From: Cristatella mucedo
Taxonomy: Eukaryota > Bryozoa > Phylactolaemata > Cristatellidae
NCBI GenBank assembly: GCA_009760855.2
Contig: WPIO01000083.1
Coordinates: 1,618,501 to 1,682,500 of the forward strand
DNA length: 64,000 nt
Direction of reading: 5' to 3'
In this document: piece after piece, positions 1 through 51,500 of the stretch
Layout of the letters: every line of letters begins with the position of its first letter
Position numbering within the stretch: the first letter of the stretch is position 1
Made by a program: the position numbers and the translations under genes
Notes under the pieces: model-generated
What the model was told of the DNA's origin: nothing
The model's input: only the letters and a program-made list of their open reading frames with translations
Database searches by the model: none

Positions 1-36
1 GCTTTATCAAGTGCATTATTATTATTATTATAAAGC
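1..36 (+). mobile_element. 3' tail of an L2-like LINE (cut by window edge)
   Basis: GCTTTATCAAGTGCATTATT followed by ATT repeats equals the last bases of the LINE family seen in full at 58550-60047. Confidence 0.8.
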
Positions 37-59
37 GCTGACGCGACGATCTCGGGGAC

Positions 60-1200
60 CGCTACTCTAATTTGTGCCTCTGGAATACCCGCTATTTGTG
101 CAATCAATCGCTAGTTGATGGCAGTTGGATGCTCGTGACATTGTCGTTGCTACCGAGACCGAGCTAAATTTGCCGAGCTGCCACGCTATTACCGCTGCCC
201 AAAAACGCTTCTACCATTTTCATTTCAGATTTCGCTGAATTAAGGCGGGTGGTGGAATAACCGCTGTTTCTTGCACCCCGTTTAATTTTAAGCCACCCAG
301 CAGTCCCTGATATATAATTAATTTCTATAGCACGCTAAGAAAACTTAATCTCTATTCAGTAGCTTCAATAGGCCGCGGGGCTCAAGCCCATGACCTTGGT
401 CGGGGCGAGCACCTTAACCACTGGGCCAAGCCAGCGCGGTATCATAACAATCTTTTGAATCTATGGCTTTCTGTTCAGCTAGCGGTAAGTTGCCAATTGT
501 TGCATTAATTTATCGTTTTCTAGGCAGCAATCCCAGCATCATTGTGGCTGACTTTCTGTCAGTTCTTTGCACTAGAAATCGTCACCTTCTCATTCGAGAT
601 GATTTTAATATTCGCTTTGATAGGTCACCTGACTCAGCGTCTTGAAAATGCCTTCACTATCTGAGTGCTTTGCCTCCCTGTTCATGTTAAAGAACCTACA
701 AATATTAAAAGCCATTGATCAAGTTTTCTACCATGATTTTATCCTAGCAACCACTAACTTCACTCCTTTTGGCACATCTGTGGATTATTGTACGCGAATT
801 TCATTCTCCCTTGAAAGCGTTTCCCATACGAAAATAATTACATATCAGTCAAGAAACCGAAAGTCTCTTTAGATTGATGCTGTCCGCATCAGACTTGCAT
901 CATTTTCCATTCTACTTCACTCTCCCACCGACCTTGCATCATTGATGCAATGCTAAAATTCGATGCTAGACAACGTCCTTGATGAGTTTACACCTTGGAC
1001 TAAATGACAGGTCCGCCCTTTCGAGATGCCCTCTGGTGTACGGCTCGCACGCAAAATGCAAGGCGCACTAAACGGGGACTCGAGAAGGCCACCAAAAAGG
1101 CTTGTGGTCCAGATCTAGGCATTTAAAGATTACTAGATTTCGTATCAATCCACTTGAGCGAAAACGCGCCCAAATTCTGTAGAGATCAAAGTCGAATCAC
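60..1200 (+). pseudogene. decayed L2-like LINE endonuclease (APE) region with a nested SINE
   Basis: Frames broken by stops read like an APE-type endonuclease: about 106-190 LDARDIVVATETEL, about 250-265 GGGIT, and after the SINE, PIVALIYRFLGSNPSIIVADF (about 494-554) and RNRHLLIRDDFNIRFDR (the GDFN motif with G changed to D), then IDQVFYHDFILATTNFTPFG. No reverse transcriptase follows, so this is an internal fragment. The coding-like frame resumes after the SINE at 311-439. Confidence 0.7.
311..439 (-). mobile_element. SINE A (tRNA-derived), nested in LINE fragment
   Basis: On the minus strand it has a tRNA-like head (A-box-like GGCCCAGTGGTTAAGG, B-box-like GGGCTTGAGCCCC) and a tail resembling the LINE hairpin (AGAGATTAAGTTTTCTTA). 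The LINE endonuclease frame is interrupted exactly here. Confidence 0.75.
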
Positions 1201-2150
1201 CCATCAATAGCCCAAAAGGGTTAATGTTCACCATCGGCCATCTTTTATACCCCCACCTCCAGCAACCATACTGCCCAGCGATCCCAACGGTGACTTCACA
1301 GAGTTTAAGGTCTAGTGCCCTTCAGGGTTCAGAGTTCAGGGCTTGGGGTTAAAACTTTAGGATAGACAGAAGGAGAAAGCTAAAAAGATGAGATTGAATG
1401 GATTAGATTCGCCATCTCTTCACTATTGTCCGTGCAGGACAGCAAACTTTCCTCGTCATTCACTTGTTCGCTGACCTCCTTCATTGTCATCTTGTTTGAC
1501 ACCACACCTTAGGTCCGAGGTCCGGGGTTGCCTCGACTCCTTCACAGCCGTTGCCAAGCAACGCAGTGCCAAGCAGTACTCTGGCCGATAGCCTCCTTTG
1601 GCCCCCGCTATGCGCCCATCAACTCTTTATGAGCAACCTACCGGACCCTCGTCTAGTACCAGTTGGCTGCGGCCCTACCGGATAACATCAGGCAGCTGGC
1701 GACTAATGACAGATGTGTCGACATACGCGACAGCCTACACCAGCGGGACTTTGGTGTCGAATGCAATATCGTATCCGTCATTGTAAACGTCACCATCTCT
1801 TCTGACAACAAATAGGATGCCCTCGAGAAGATCGGATACCGCAAGATCACAAAGCATCGTAACGCCAAAGGCTCAGCGGAGGAGCCGTAGCCCGCCGCTT
1901 ACCAAGCGGCGTAGCCAATTGCCGAGTACCGGTTCGGAGCGCTAAACGCGAAATACGCAGATCGCCGTGCCTATCCTACTTACCGTTATCTAGGGGTCGC
2001 GAGTTCGTTGGCGTGAAGTGGACCGACATACCAGCATAAATAGGCGATTTTACTGAGCTTGATTCACAAGCGCACACTATCCCTTCGCGTTCAGTTCAGT
2101 GTTATCCCCACATTCCTCGCAAACTCACGCATATAAAAATAATTAAAAAA
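1201..2150. other. unassigned sequence
   Basis: I see no recognisable coding frame, SINE or LINE match. The short open frames at 1598-1868 overlap on both strands and look like chance. Confidence 0.4.
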
Positions 2151-2290
2151 ATATAATTCATTTATATAGCGCCCCAAGAGAACTTAATCTCTATTCAGGC
2201 GCTTCACATACGCCTCGGGGCTCGAGCCCACGACCTCAGTCAGACCTTGGTCGGGGCGAGCACCTTAACCACTAGACCAAACCAGCTCGG
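2151..2290 (-). mobile_element. SINE A, well-preserved full-length copy
   Basis: Read on the minus strand: CCGAGCTGGTTTGGTCTAG begins the tRNA-like head, then GGTTAAGGTGCTCGCC, a B-box-like GGGCTCGAGCCCCG, and a 3' hairpin with arms GCGCC and GGGCGC around AGAGATTAAGTTCTCT. It ends in an A/T-rich tail. Confidence 0.85.
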
Positions 2291-5035
2291 CGCCTAGACA
2301 AACGCACGGACCTCGCCCCTATACACAGGGCGCTACCAACGAGGAAATAGTTAGCAGCAGCGCCGATTCAGGCTCCCAGTGGCTCCCACAGAAATCCCCT
2401 GAAATGCTCTGAACGTCGCTCCAGCAAGAACCCGCCCCTGCCGAGGTAAGCGTTCTCCTTCAACCTCCTTAATCGGAAAGAGAGAGAGAGAGCGTGTCAT
2501 CGTATTTTTATCTGGCAGCGATTCTACCGTACGGTCTTTAGCACACTGAAAATAAGGCAGCCAATTCCATTTGCATCCTTGCAATTTGGTAGTTTCGGCT
2601 CGCGTTTTTCGCAGCACGACGACCCCATCATCTAGCTTGACATATAGACGCATATTTCGTCCTCTCGGAATGGCTGCGGCAGTCATTATGTAACTCTGCT
2701 CGTAATGCTAGCTAGCAGGATAGACAGCTGCAAGTCGAGTCTCTCTTACTGAACACTAGTCACCAACTCGGTAACAACGTTAGACCTACGGTCTCGTTTT
2801 ACTGCCCTTCCACTGGACTGTAGCATGGAAACTTTTACCGAGCGAAAATTCCAGCCCGTTCACTGTAAGCAGCTCTGGAGCGACCACCAGCGAGGAATCT
2901 CGGGCCTCAGACTCGGGTCAGAGGTCACGGGCGCTCGTATTTCTCGGCCCGGGTCGTTGACTCGAGTCCAGCAAGCAGTCAACCCTTTATTTCCCGCTAT
3001 AGGCAGGCTAATTCTGTGTGGGGCCCACTGCAAACGATCCGACAGCCGTCCAGGCTCTTATATCCGGGCTCTCTGCCACTATATGGAATCGGCTGTTGAA
3101 GCAACCGACATTAGCGTTTTTAAACATACATGCCAAAAGGGGTTGCTGATACCAAAAGAAATTGGAGAAAAAGAAACGAATGGTCTTAACGAGCCTTGAT
3201 CCGGATCGCTGCATGGATGTTCTTTAAGACTCTGGCATTCAGAAGCTGGAGGAGCAGGATTTATAATATTTTTACGGAGGACGTCTTTCACACATTACGT
3301 AAGGGTGCCCATCATTTGGTTTTTCTTGGCCTCGTACGCAGCTCTAAGTTTACGAAAATATTCGGCACGAGGTAAACTGTCGTAGGACAGTGTCGCCGGC
3401 GGCTGCTAATCTAGTGGGCGTCTCACGGAGACACAACGGGCACTCGTGAGCGGTAAACGAGGCTCTCCTTTATTACTCTCAACGTGCACATATATACGGA
3501 AGCCCAATCAATCGTAGCTGACGACACGAAATGCAATCTGCATTGGTGGCCCGACGCTGCGCCGCTTCAACCGCTTAACTATTAGCCACAGGTGAGACAT
3601 GTACATTAGTGTCAGGCCCTTTGCTAATTACAACAGAAGAAGCCGCAGGAGCACACAACAAAGCGCAACTAGAGGTTTCTGTTGCAGACCTTGAGCGGTC
3701 GAGCATTTCGTAAACAGTGGAGATTAGAACAGCTAGAAGCAGACAGACCTGGGAGTGCTGCAAAGCCATTGAAATTAGTTTTTGTATTTCAAGTTCATTT
3801 TGAATTATTTTAATTTAGGCATTTATTCAAGCCGCCACTACAGACTCTTCCAAGAAAAGCCACTTTTCGCTTGAAAGTTTGTTTCGCTTCTCCGCAGTCG
3901 AAAACCTCAGCGCAGGAAGATTATTGTGCTTAAATCAGTTTGAATTAAAAAAAACTTTAAAAACATATATGTACGCATATATATTTATACAAAAATGAGT
4001 AAAGTCCGGCTTAAGTGATCACCGAAATAGCGCGCCAAAGCAATAAGTCTAGCTGCTAAAATTTTGGGGCGGTAGATCATCAGGTTATATCATAAGCCGC
4101 TACCGTAACTGGTAGAAACTTTTTCAGAATGAATGATTCCCCAAATAAATTTGTAGGCTATAACCAGCTCTGGGCTCAAATGCAGCGTCGGTTACTTTGG
4201 GTCTGGTTACATCGCTAATTTAAGTCCTTTCCAGTATTCGAAACGCGCCAAATAAGCAAGGCGCACGAAAGAATCAATAGATATTTAAGAAAATGTATTT
4301 GGAATATAATAATGGTAGTATTCTGCCCGTCTTGCATGGGTTAAAGTTGAGGTAAAAACCAACGCTGGTGGACGGAATATAACTGGTCTGGGGCCTAGCG
4401 TTATACCGGAAAAGACGGGGCTGACCGGAAATTGGACCGCGGGTCTCGACGTAACCTTGACCTTGCCAATATCGCTACCGCTGCACGTGGGATTGCTTGC
4501 TCCGTGTGCGCGCGCGCGCCTTATGGCGATGAACCGGTAAGCCAACTCTTTGCCGAGTCGGTTAAAAGTATGTCTCATAAGAACCTCGGCCAGACAGGCT
4601 TTCGTGGCTCTTTTTTTTTATTCCGCCATGATATCGTGCGTCGTGGGTCGCATTTATACGCTGTAGAAATTGGGACTTGCCGTCACCACCCGCCCAACAT
4701 GCGAAATTTGTGGCATTCTACCTGAATGTGTCTCATCTGTGCATCCCTTGAGAGTCACAGCTTTAGCCTTTAGTTGCTGTGAATCTATTCTACCGTTGAG
4801 TACGGCGTGGCCTGTCCGATTTCTCGTCCTTTCTTGGACTTTTTTCCAGGGTATCGTACACAATCCGTTCGCACTATAGTCCGCTGCTTACCTGACCGCT
4901 GTCGAGACCAGCTGTTCATTGATTGGCTTTCTGGCAGGTGTTGCTGTTCACCGAGGGCTTCTGGCACCTTTTGCTACAAGTCGTTCTTTGATGTTGAGTT
5001 AATTGTATGTATATTCGATGTTTGAAAGATATTAT
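2291..5035. other. mostly unassigned sequence upstream of NLE1
   Basis: Apart from a degenerate SINE B near 2930-3110, I see no gene with splice support. The longest open frame (2825-3199, + strand) runs through that SINE and is not credible as a protein. An AG-repeat of about 14 bases lies near 2479-2492. Confidence 0.4.
2930..3110 (+). mobile_element. degenerate SINE B
   Basis: It follows the SINE B order: GTTGACTCGAGTCCAGCA (B box region), then CCCTTTATT, GCCACTATATGGAATCGGCT and GCTGTTGAA. It is diverged from the consensus-like copy at 16912-17086. Confidence 0.4.
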
Positions 5036-5143
5036 TCGCTTATATAATGCGCCTTCAAGGAGCTCGATCTCAATCCAGGTGTTTTACGGATCATCAGATT
5101 TCGAGCCCGCGACATTGATCGTTAAAGGTGTGAGCCTTAGCCC
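5036..5143 (-). mobile_element. degenerate SINE A
   Basis: TATATAATGCGCCTTCAAGG, then GATCTCAATCCAGGTG, then TTTCGAGCCCGCGAC follow the order of SINE A on the minus strand. The head meets a SINE B head at 5141-5159. Confidence 0.55.
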
Positions 5144-5149
5144 TGGGTT

Positions 5150-5302
5150 AAACCCAGGGTTAAGGTGCTGGCTCTCCACGATACCGGTCGTGGGTTCGAG
5201 TCCAGCAGTCGGTGATCCAGTATTGCCTATTGCTAGTGGTGGTAATAGCCGTTAAGTGTATTCTGCCGCTACCTGAATGAAGCTGTTGAATAAGCTGATA
5301 TT
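5150..5302 (+). mobile_element. SINE B
   Basis: GGTTAAGGTGCTGGCTCTCC, then the B box CGTGGGTTCGAGTCCAGCAG, CAGTATTGCC, GTGGTAATAGCCGTTAAG, TTCTGCCGCTACCTGAATGA and GCTGTTGAATAAGCTGATAT: the full SINE B order. Confidence 0.75.
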
Positions 5303-5764
5303 TATTTTTTATTTATTTAATTACGGTGACAAACCAGGGCGGCTGGTGAGCCCTATGCATTAGCGATTCTTAGTGACGATCAATACCGCAGGTTTACGTT
5401 TATCCGACTGCATAATATCTTAAAGTTGCTTTTACATGGTCGAAGTTTTATATTGCCAACTCTGCCAAATGCCTGTGGTCCGCTGACGCTCACGATGCTC
5501 TTTATGCTCTTATACGGCTTCTTGAGTGATTTTTATTCTAAAGTTTGATCGTGTAAAAGCAGTTAAACTAGGCTAGTCGAGCAAGTTTGTGTGCCCTGTG
5601 TCCTTGTTAATGGGACTCGTCTCATGAAAAAATGTCGGCCAATCGTCCTTGTGATAGTAATGGAAACTCGATCTCTCATAGCCGAGATTCGTGTCTCCTT
5701 AATCTAATATTACTTATCGGCCATGCTGTACTCATGTTTCCGTACCAGGCTGTGAGCTGAAAAA

Positions 5765-44765
<39,001 letters not shown>

Positions 44766-47738
44766 TGACTGTACATCGACTGGTGAAGGATCTAAACCGT
44801 ACGACATACTCATCGTGAAGTCTGGCTATCGCTTGCTGTCAACCCTCTGCTGGGATAACCAGATGCTGTCTCTTTGCTGTTCGTTTCAAAACTTAGCGAG
44901 AGCCACGTGTCGATATGGCTGTCGAGCTGCCTGTCACTGGATCCAAAATGTTTCTGCAAACGTCACGAACGGTGTGCCTTGCCAGACCCCTGTTGTCTGC
45001 CTGAGCATGCAAATTGCTTCTTTTATTTGATGAAAGTCATGCTGTATGGACGTAGGGTAGGTGAATCGGTGCTTCTAGCCACTACTGCATGAAACAGCTC
45101 TGGCTATCGTAAGCTCACATCACCAAGCGGTTTACTCCAACTCTATTTGTACCGCTATACTTGAGCAGTCTACAGATCAACAGCTACAGATTCATCTGCA
45201 TATGCACAGCCGTTTAAGTGCTCTCGTGGGATGGCATAGTATCCTCTTAGCATTGAACAGGCAGTGCAGCAACTTGACGGCAAGCCTTGCCATAACCTAT
45301 CAGCATGGCACTGCCACAACCGGGGGACGAACAGCATGGATTTGGAGTAAGCAACATGAGTTGTCATCCTTTGATGTTAATGACTGTGGTGCCACAATGG
45401 AGTGTGTGGGCACTGAAAATGGATGCCCTTGGCATTGTACTGTTTGGGTAAATGTAGCCTGGTATGACCTGATTTCACTATCTTCTGGCGTTTGCATTTC
45501 ATTTGTGGAACGTAATCTATTCAACCAAACCGAACCTTAGCTTTATCCTGCTAAGCCATGTAGAAATGCGATTTTGATAAGAGATTCTGACGTGCAAACG
45601 TATCCTTCTTTCTGCATCTGCATCAGCCGGCTATTTTGAAATGGAATGTATCTCGGTCTTCAACTCCACAGAGTTACAAAGGCTAAGTGGGCGCTGCGAT
45701 GAAAAGTTTTTTCTGTCGCTTACTTAAAGCCTCGGCGACTTTCGATACGCATGTGGTAGCCAGCAGACTTTATCTCACACAACAGAAGAGAGAAACTGTG
45801 AAGCATAGCTTTGTCAGGAGGGCAGTCGAGGAAGTGTGCTGTGGACGTTAGCTGCCAAGCCTGAATATGTGGCAAATGCTGCAGCTACTCTATTATTACG
45901 TACAGTGTTACCGGTTATTATTACCGCAGAACTGAGTTATAATTCAAGTAACAGTATTCTCGCCTGGCTTCCGTAAGGAGCTGGCAGCAAAGTTGGTCAC
46001 CATATTGCACTATATTGCTTTAACCAAATGTTTTCGGCCATTTTTCGTAATTGCATTTTAATTGTATTGGTAATCTGACGAGGCGATACTGTGGTTATTT
46101 TGGTTCAACGTTTCGTGGATAGATGCAGCCAGAGGCGGTAGGGCTGCGGATCTGTAGCAGGCTCTTAAAAGAGTATTTCGTGCTTGGCCCATATCTCCGA
46201 AAATCCATTTTGCTTCGAGCATGAATCTATTTCTAGTCACAAGCATACCTACTACTGGAGGTGAGCCGCACACCGAGTAACTCCCATAAAACAATCGTAA
46301 GGAATTAGCTGTGGTTAAATTAGATCCCCCCCCCCGCATAAATTAAAGCTACATGATCATTCTTACTAGGCATGCTAGTATTCGGGAAACTGTTCTCATA
46401 ACTAGCACGGCAGTGTAAGTCTCACCGGAAGCTTGACTATCTATACCTAGCTGCCATGAGTAGAGCATTCGGGTTGTTCCAGAAATTTGTCAAGTGAAAA
46501 GCAGCACACGGGTTGATCCAGGTCTTTCTTAGCCTGAGTTCTAGCCGCATGTTCTTAAACTGTCTCCTCACTGCCCCCCCCCCCTGGAGCTCAGATTTTG
46601 CACCTCGCTCGCTGGTGCTTTGCCGAGCCCGTTAGCTCTGGAAATCAGGGCAGGCTTGAAAAGTAGATTCCTTCGAGAGAGAGAGAGCTGCTGCCAAGTC
46701 TAAGATGACTTCTTGGCAGCTAGAGAACGACTGCCGGTTGGCATTCAATAAAAGGAAATGCCTCTACCCCACCCCTTGACTTCGTGTGTGTGGATGTTGT
46801 CAGCGATCCCAACTATTCTGTATTCTCCCTGCTGCTGTCATTCGGCGAGTCCACTTGCCTTGCAGAATGAAATGCTCTTGAAGCGAGAGCCTTGGAACAA
46901 CAGCTACAAGGGAAGCTCCCGCTTTGGCTTTCGCTGCTTGAGTTCTGGCGCTTGGCGACGACGCTACCCGGCTAAGGAACGTAAACCAATAGGAGGCGAA
47001 TAGGTGCGAACGACCAAATACAGCCGCGAGGCCTACGTCGGTAGCCAATCGTCGGTCGAAGAGCAGGAAGTGATGTGGGAAGCGGTGGAAGCACTCGGCG
47101 AGTTGGAGGCGAGGTATAGGACAGCGCCCAAAAAAGCGAAGCAGCATGATTTACGGTGAATTGGAATGACCGCGTAGGACGAGAGCTGCTGCTGCTAGCG
47201 ACCGATCCTAGCGACGTCGCAAACAAGCAGCGGCCGCACGCTGGGATGGGCCGCTGCCAACTCCCGACTACTAGCGAACTTGGGTAATGCGATGCGGTCA
47301 GCCGTCTAACTGCTTCTGCGTAACGCACCCGTTGGCCCTGGGAGGTCATTGCTCTTAATGCGCCGCCCAACGGTAGCAATACCCGACACTTCCTCCGCGT
47401 ACAAAGAATGCCGGCTCAAATCCAACAATCGTGGCTGCGGCTATATCGACCGAAGAGACCACGCTGCGTTTAACCCTAAAGCTCAGCCGACTGCTTCCGG
47501 CACACGGGCTCGGCCCCCACGCGGCCTAGCCTAAGCTCGTTCACGTGCGCTTTAATTGGAGGTCTGTGCTGCACGCTAATGGCAAGCAGGTCTCGTTCGC
47601 GTGCAGGCACACCGTGCGGCTCGCGTCACTTGACTACAACCTTCGCTCTACCCAGCCTGCTGATTACAGTTGAATTAGCTCAACGCTCGCGATCGAGTTC
47701 CAGACAAACTGAGCGCTCGCAGACTGCGGTACTTTAAA
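44766..47738. other. NLE1 3' UTR / intergenic region / upstream region of ZNRF3-like gene
   Basis: No further coding exon was recognised. A short repeat shared with 21425 and 26995 lies near 45735-45840. GC content visibly rises from about 46900 toward exon 1 at 47739, which could mark the promoter region of the ZNRF3/RNF43-like gene, but I see no specific element. Confidence 0.5.
46747..46752 (+). promoter_or_regulatory. candidate polyadenylation signal AATAAA
   Basis: This is the first exact AATAAA I noticed after the NLE1 stop, about 2 kb downstream; an ATTAAA lies earlier at 46342-46347. Either could end the NLE1 transcript. There is no independent support. Confidence 0.2.
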
Positions 47739-47945
47739 ATGGAAAAAAATGCTATTATCGGAGCGTGTCTTTTTTTGATCGCCCCTGTCGCCGCGGCCGC
47801 CGACCGGGCGGCTCGGATGGACGTTCGCGCTCCCTCTCCTGATCATCCCTTCGGAGATAACCGCTCGGGCCTCGAAGTCGCAGCGGCTCGAGGTGAATAC
47901 TCCTCCGCCGGTTTGACTTCGGATGTCGAAGGGGATCTGCTACAG
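47739..47945 (+). CDS. ZNRF3/RNF43: ZNRF3/RNF43-like exon 1: signal peptide and start of PA domain
   Basis: ATG has a good context (AAAATGG). Residues 5-22 are hydrophobic and Ala-rich, consistent with a signal peptide. The end GEYSSAGLTSDVEGDLLQ aligns with the family's GRFSRAGATLSAEGEIVQ. The donor is CTACAG|GTAAGC, phase 0. An internal Met at residue 27 would remove the signal peptide and is less likely. Confidence 0.85.
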
Positions 47946-47969
47946 GTAAGCACACGGAGCTTCTCTCTC

Positions 47970-48041
<72 letters not shown>

Positions 48042-48090
48042 CCTCTCTCTCTCCCTCTCTCTCACTATCTGCCTATCATTCTCTTTCTTT

Positions 48091-48128
<38 letters not shown>

Positions 48129-48457
48129 CCTCTCTCTCTCTCTCTCCCTCTCTCTCTCTCACTATCTGCCTATCATTCTCTTTCGCTCTCTCTCAGCAAA
48201 TGTAAAGCGCCTAGAACGAGATTGAGTTCTCTGAGGCCGCTTTATCAAGTACATTATTATTATTATTACTCACTACTCTCTTTCTCTATCTCTCTTCTCT
48301 CTCTCACTCCCTCCTCTCTCACTATCTCCCCTCTCTCTGTCTCACTCACTCTCTCACTATCTCTCTTCCTCAACCTCTTCTCTTTCACTATCTTCACTCT
48401 CTCCCCTCCCTTTCTCCTCTCTCTAACTCTCTTCTCTTTCTCCTCTCTTACGATCTC

Positions 48458-48536
<79 letters not shown>

Positions 48537-51500
48537 TCTCCCTTCCTCCCTCCCTCCCTCTCCCTCTCCCTCCCTTCCTCTTCCTCCGTCTCTTTCTGCA
48601 ATGCGACATCCGGTTTCGGGCCGTGACCGCAGACCGAGCGCACGGTGCGGATGTTCCTCCGGAGTAAGGAGCCGAGCCGACCGAAACGGTCGGCAGAGCG
48701 CCTGAGCGGTCAATCGGCTTCGTTTCGTGGGTGCCTATTACAAACACTGCAGCTGCTTTCCTAAAGCGATCGCTTGCCGAAAGAGTCGACGAGATTGGAA
48801 GAGAGGCAGACGAGATCGACGCTTAGCTTACGCTCGCTTCCGCAAAGCTGGCTTTCAACTGTACGATTCCCTTCCACCTGCCCCCAGTTACATATTGCAC
48901 TCAACCGGAAGACGTAACTTCGCCTTGGCACCGGATACATTTCGGCCAAGCGCTTAAGCGCTAACCTATATATTCTATGCACCGCCTACAAGCATCAGCC
49001 GCATTCTTCACGGATCTCCGCTGCTCTCCTAGTCTGCTAGCACCAATAGCGAGAGGAGCGGAGCGAGAGCTAGACAAATTGTCTTGAAGCTGGCATTTCT
49101 CTGTCTGCTGCGTTTCGGCGGCGCTGAGCGCGGACGGGCACGTCTTCAACTAATACTTCCTGCTACTCCTTCGAGTGTGCCGTTCTGTTGATACATTGTC
49201 TTTCGTTTGTTATACAGTTTCCTATCGTTTAACCCCCGACCAGGGTAATTAGTGGGAGTATCCGTTGATGTTGTCTGTCGTGTTGAGAAAGTGTGTCGAT
49301 GGCGTTCGCTTTTCTCCGACACGCTGTCTGTTCGCCGTCGAGACGTCAGCGTAACGTCGGTTTGAGAACGGGCTAGTGCCGCAAGTCACTTATCAGGAGT
49401 CTAAAAACCGATGACTCCCGACTTGCTGCCTTAAGCGGCAGCAGTCTCATTCATCTTGGCATACCACTGCATGATTTCCAGGACCTTTCGAGTAATAAGG
49501 GAATGGCTCTTAGCAGACATAATGACGTTCCCGCTTGGCTGTCATCGGCTTTCATTAGCTCATCTCATCTCACTGGCTCTCAAAATCTCACCATCGAGCT
49601 AGAGCAGACAGAAATAGACATACTGGATGGGATCTGTTTGAACGTCGGAGCAGACAAAGGCTGCGTTCAAAGGCTGGCAAGCAACCAAGAAGTAAAAACC
49701 TTAACTTCAACGGGATGGAGGAGATTGCATGACATTCCATCTGTCTGTTCGGGTCTCGACCGGAATGGGGGTGGGTCGCTGGTGCAGCCCTACTAAGCGC
49801 ATCTGTAAATCAGCATTTCGTTGGTATCATAAAATATAATTCATTTGTATAACACCCTAAAAGAACTTAATCTCTACTCAGGCGCTTCACATATGCCACG
49901 GGTCTCGAGCCCCCGACCTCGGCCAGACCTTGGTTGAGGCGAGCACCTTAACCATTGGGCTACACCACGCATATTCTCGGTGACTGGGCGCCAGTCGACT
50001 TAAGGTGGCCACGTTCAATGTCTGCGAGGTCATCCAAGTTCCTGGCTCTTTCCTACTCCCACTTCGTTCAAGAGCTGCTAACTGCTGATGATGGCGTGCG
50101 GGTTGATACAAAATACACGGGTAAATAGTTAGAATGGCTACAGCCATACGATTTCAATGGACACGAAGATGTCGATCTAGACCACCTTCAAACAGCCAAT
50201 CCATCGCACGCCAGGGCAGGGCTCGCTACAGTAGCGGAGGAATCTGCAGTAGTGCAATGACTGATTAATTTTTTTACAGCACGTGCAGCAAGCGCCCAGG
50301 GAGTTGGGCTTGGTTTGCAGAATGGCCTCTCGCGGAAAGCGCCCACTGTGCACACGATGCACTCTTGATCACTGGTCAACACTTGATCAACAGGACGAGT
50401 TGGCACCCTTTCCTTTTGGCACTCTGTCGGGTGTCGACGGCGAGCGTAGAGGTCGGGAGCAGGTGGCGCCAGACACTTCACGTCCTACATCCGCTCCACC
50501 TTCCTCAAAAACTTCTGTTCGCTCCGAGAGCTTCCGAAACGATAACTAGTGAGAATCTAACGAGATTGCTTTAAGACCGTAGCATTGGCTTTTCTCGGTT
50601 GGTCCCGGATGTTAGTATAATGCGTGCAGCCTCTTTAATCTTCTGCTGAGTCTCACTAAGCACCTGAATATATAAACGTGCGAGCGAACCACTTTTTGGA
50701 ACAGTCTGACTTTCTTGATTTTCATGTCCAATCCTTTGAGTAGTCTAGTCTTAATTTTATTTTTTACCTGATGAGTTCGCTTAACATTGAAACTTAAAAA
50801 CATACCTATTTAGGACAGCATTTAGTGGGTCCTTGTGATTCGTCCTCGATGTGCTTATGCGTGCTGACACTGTTCATGCTGCCACTAACCACATTTGCAT
50901 GCTGACCCAGTGCATGTAACCCCTAACCATGTTATTCATTTTGTTTGTTTTTCAAGCATGATTTTACTTACTATTCTATTGCGTATCACTTTGCAGCAAA
51001 TGTAAAGCGCCTAGAAAGAGATTAAGTTCTCTGAGGGCGCTTTATCAAGTGCAATATTATTGCTATTATTATTATTATTATTGCGGCAGAAAAGTAACGG
51101 CAGCGGCAGATAATCACGGCGGGTGCGAGTTCGAGGTGGGTCCGACGGGACAATATCGCCGGGCGGGACATTTGCCCCTGCGGATAATTGCAACACTTTC
51201 CCGGAGTACGTGAGCCTGAGCAGGCAAAAAAAATCCCGCCGGATGGCCCATTTAAGCCTAGTTTAGACGGCGAGTCTCGCGTCCTACCAACTTCGGTGTA
51301 TTCGTCACCAATACCACGGGGGCGGTCAAGACTTTAGGAAGACTTGGCCAGAGACTCAGCAGCCAAACCCGGTTCTACTTTTCAGCCAAGACTTAGCAAG
51401 CGACCAATCATAGACGCCGGTCGGGCCACGCGTACTTGTTTCTCCGCTAGGAATGGCAGACGACGACTTGACCCGCGAAATCGTCGATGCGTTCCTGTCG

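Noticed and set aside
2825-3199. 124-codon open frame upstream of NLE1
   Set aside because: It runs through a degenerate SINE B and shows no domain or splice support.
47739-48626. A 295-codon open frame, longest on the + strand
   Set aside because: Only its first 69 codons are real exon; a consensus donor follows, and the rest is CT repeat (Ser-Leu runs) plus a LINE tail.
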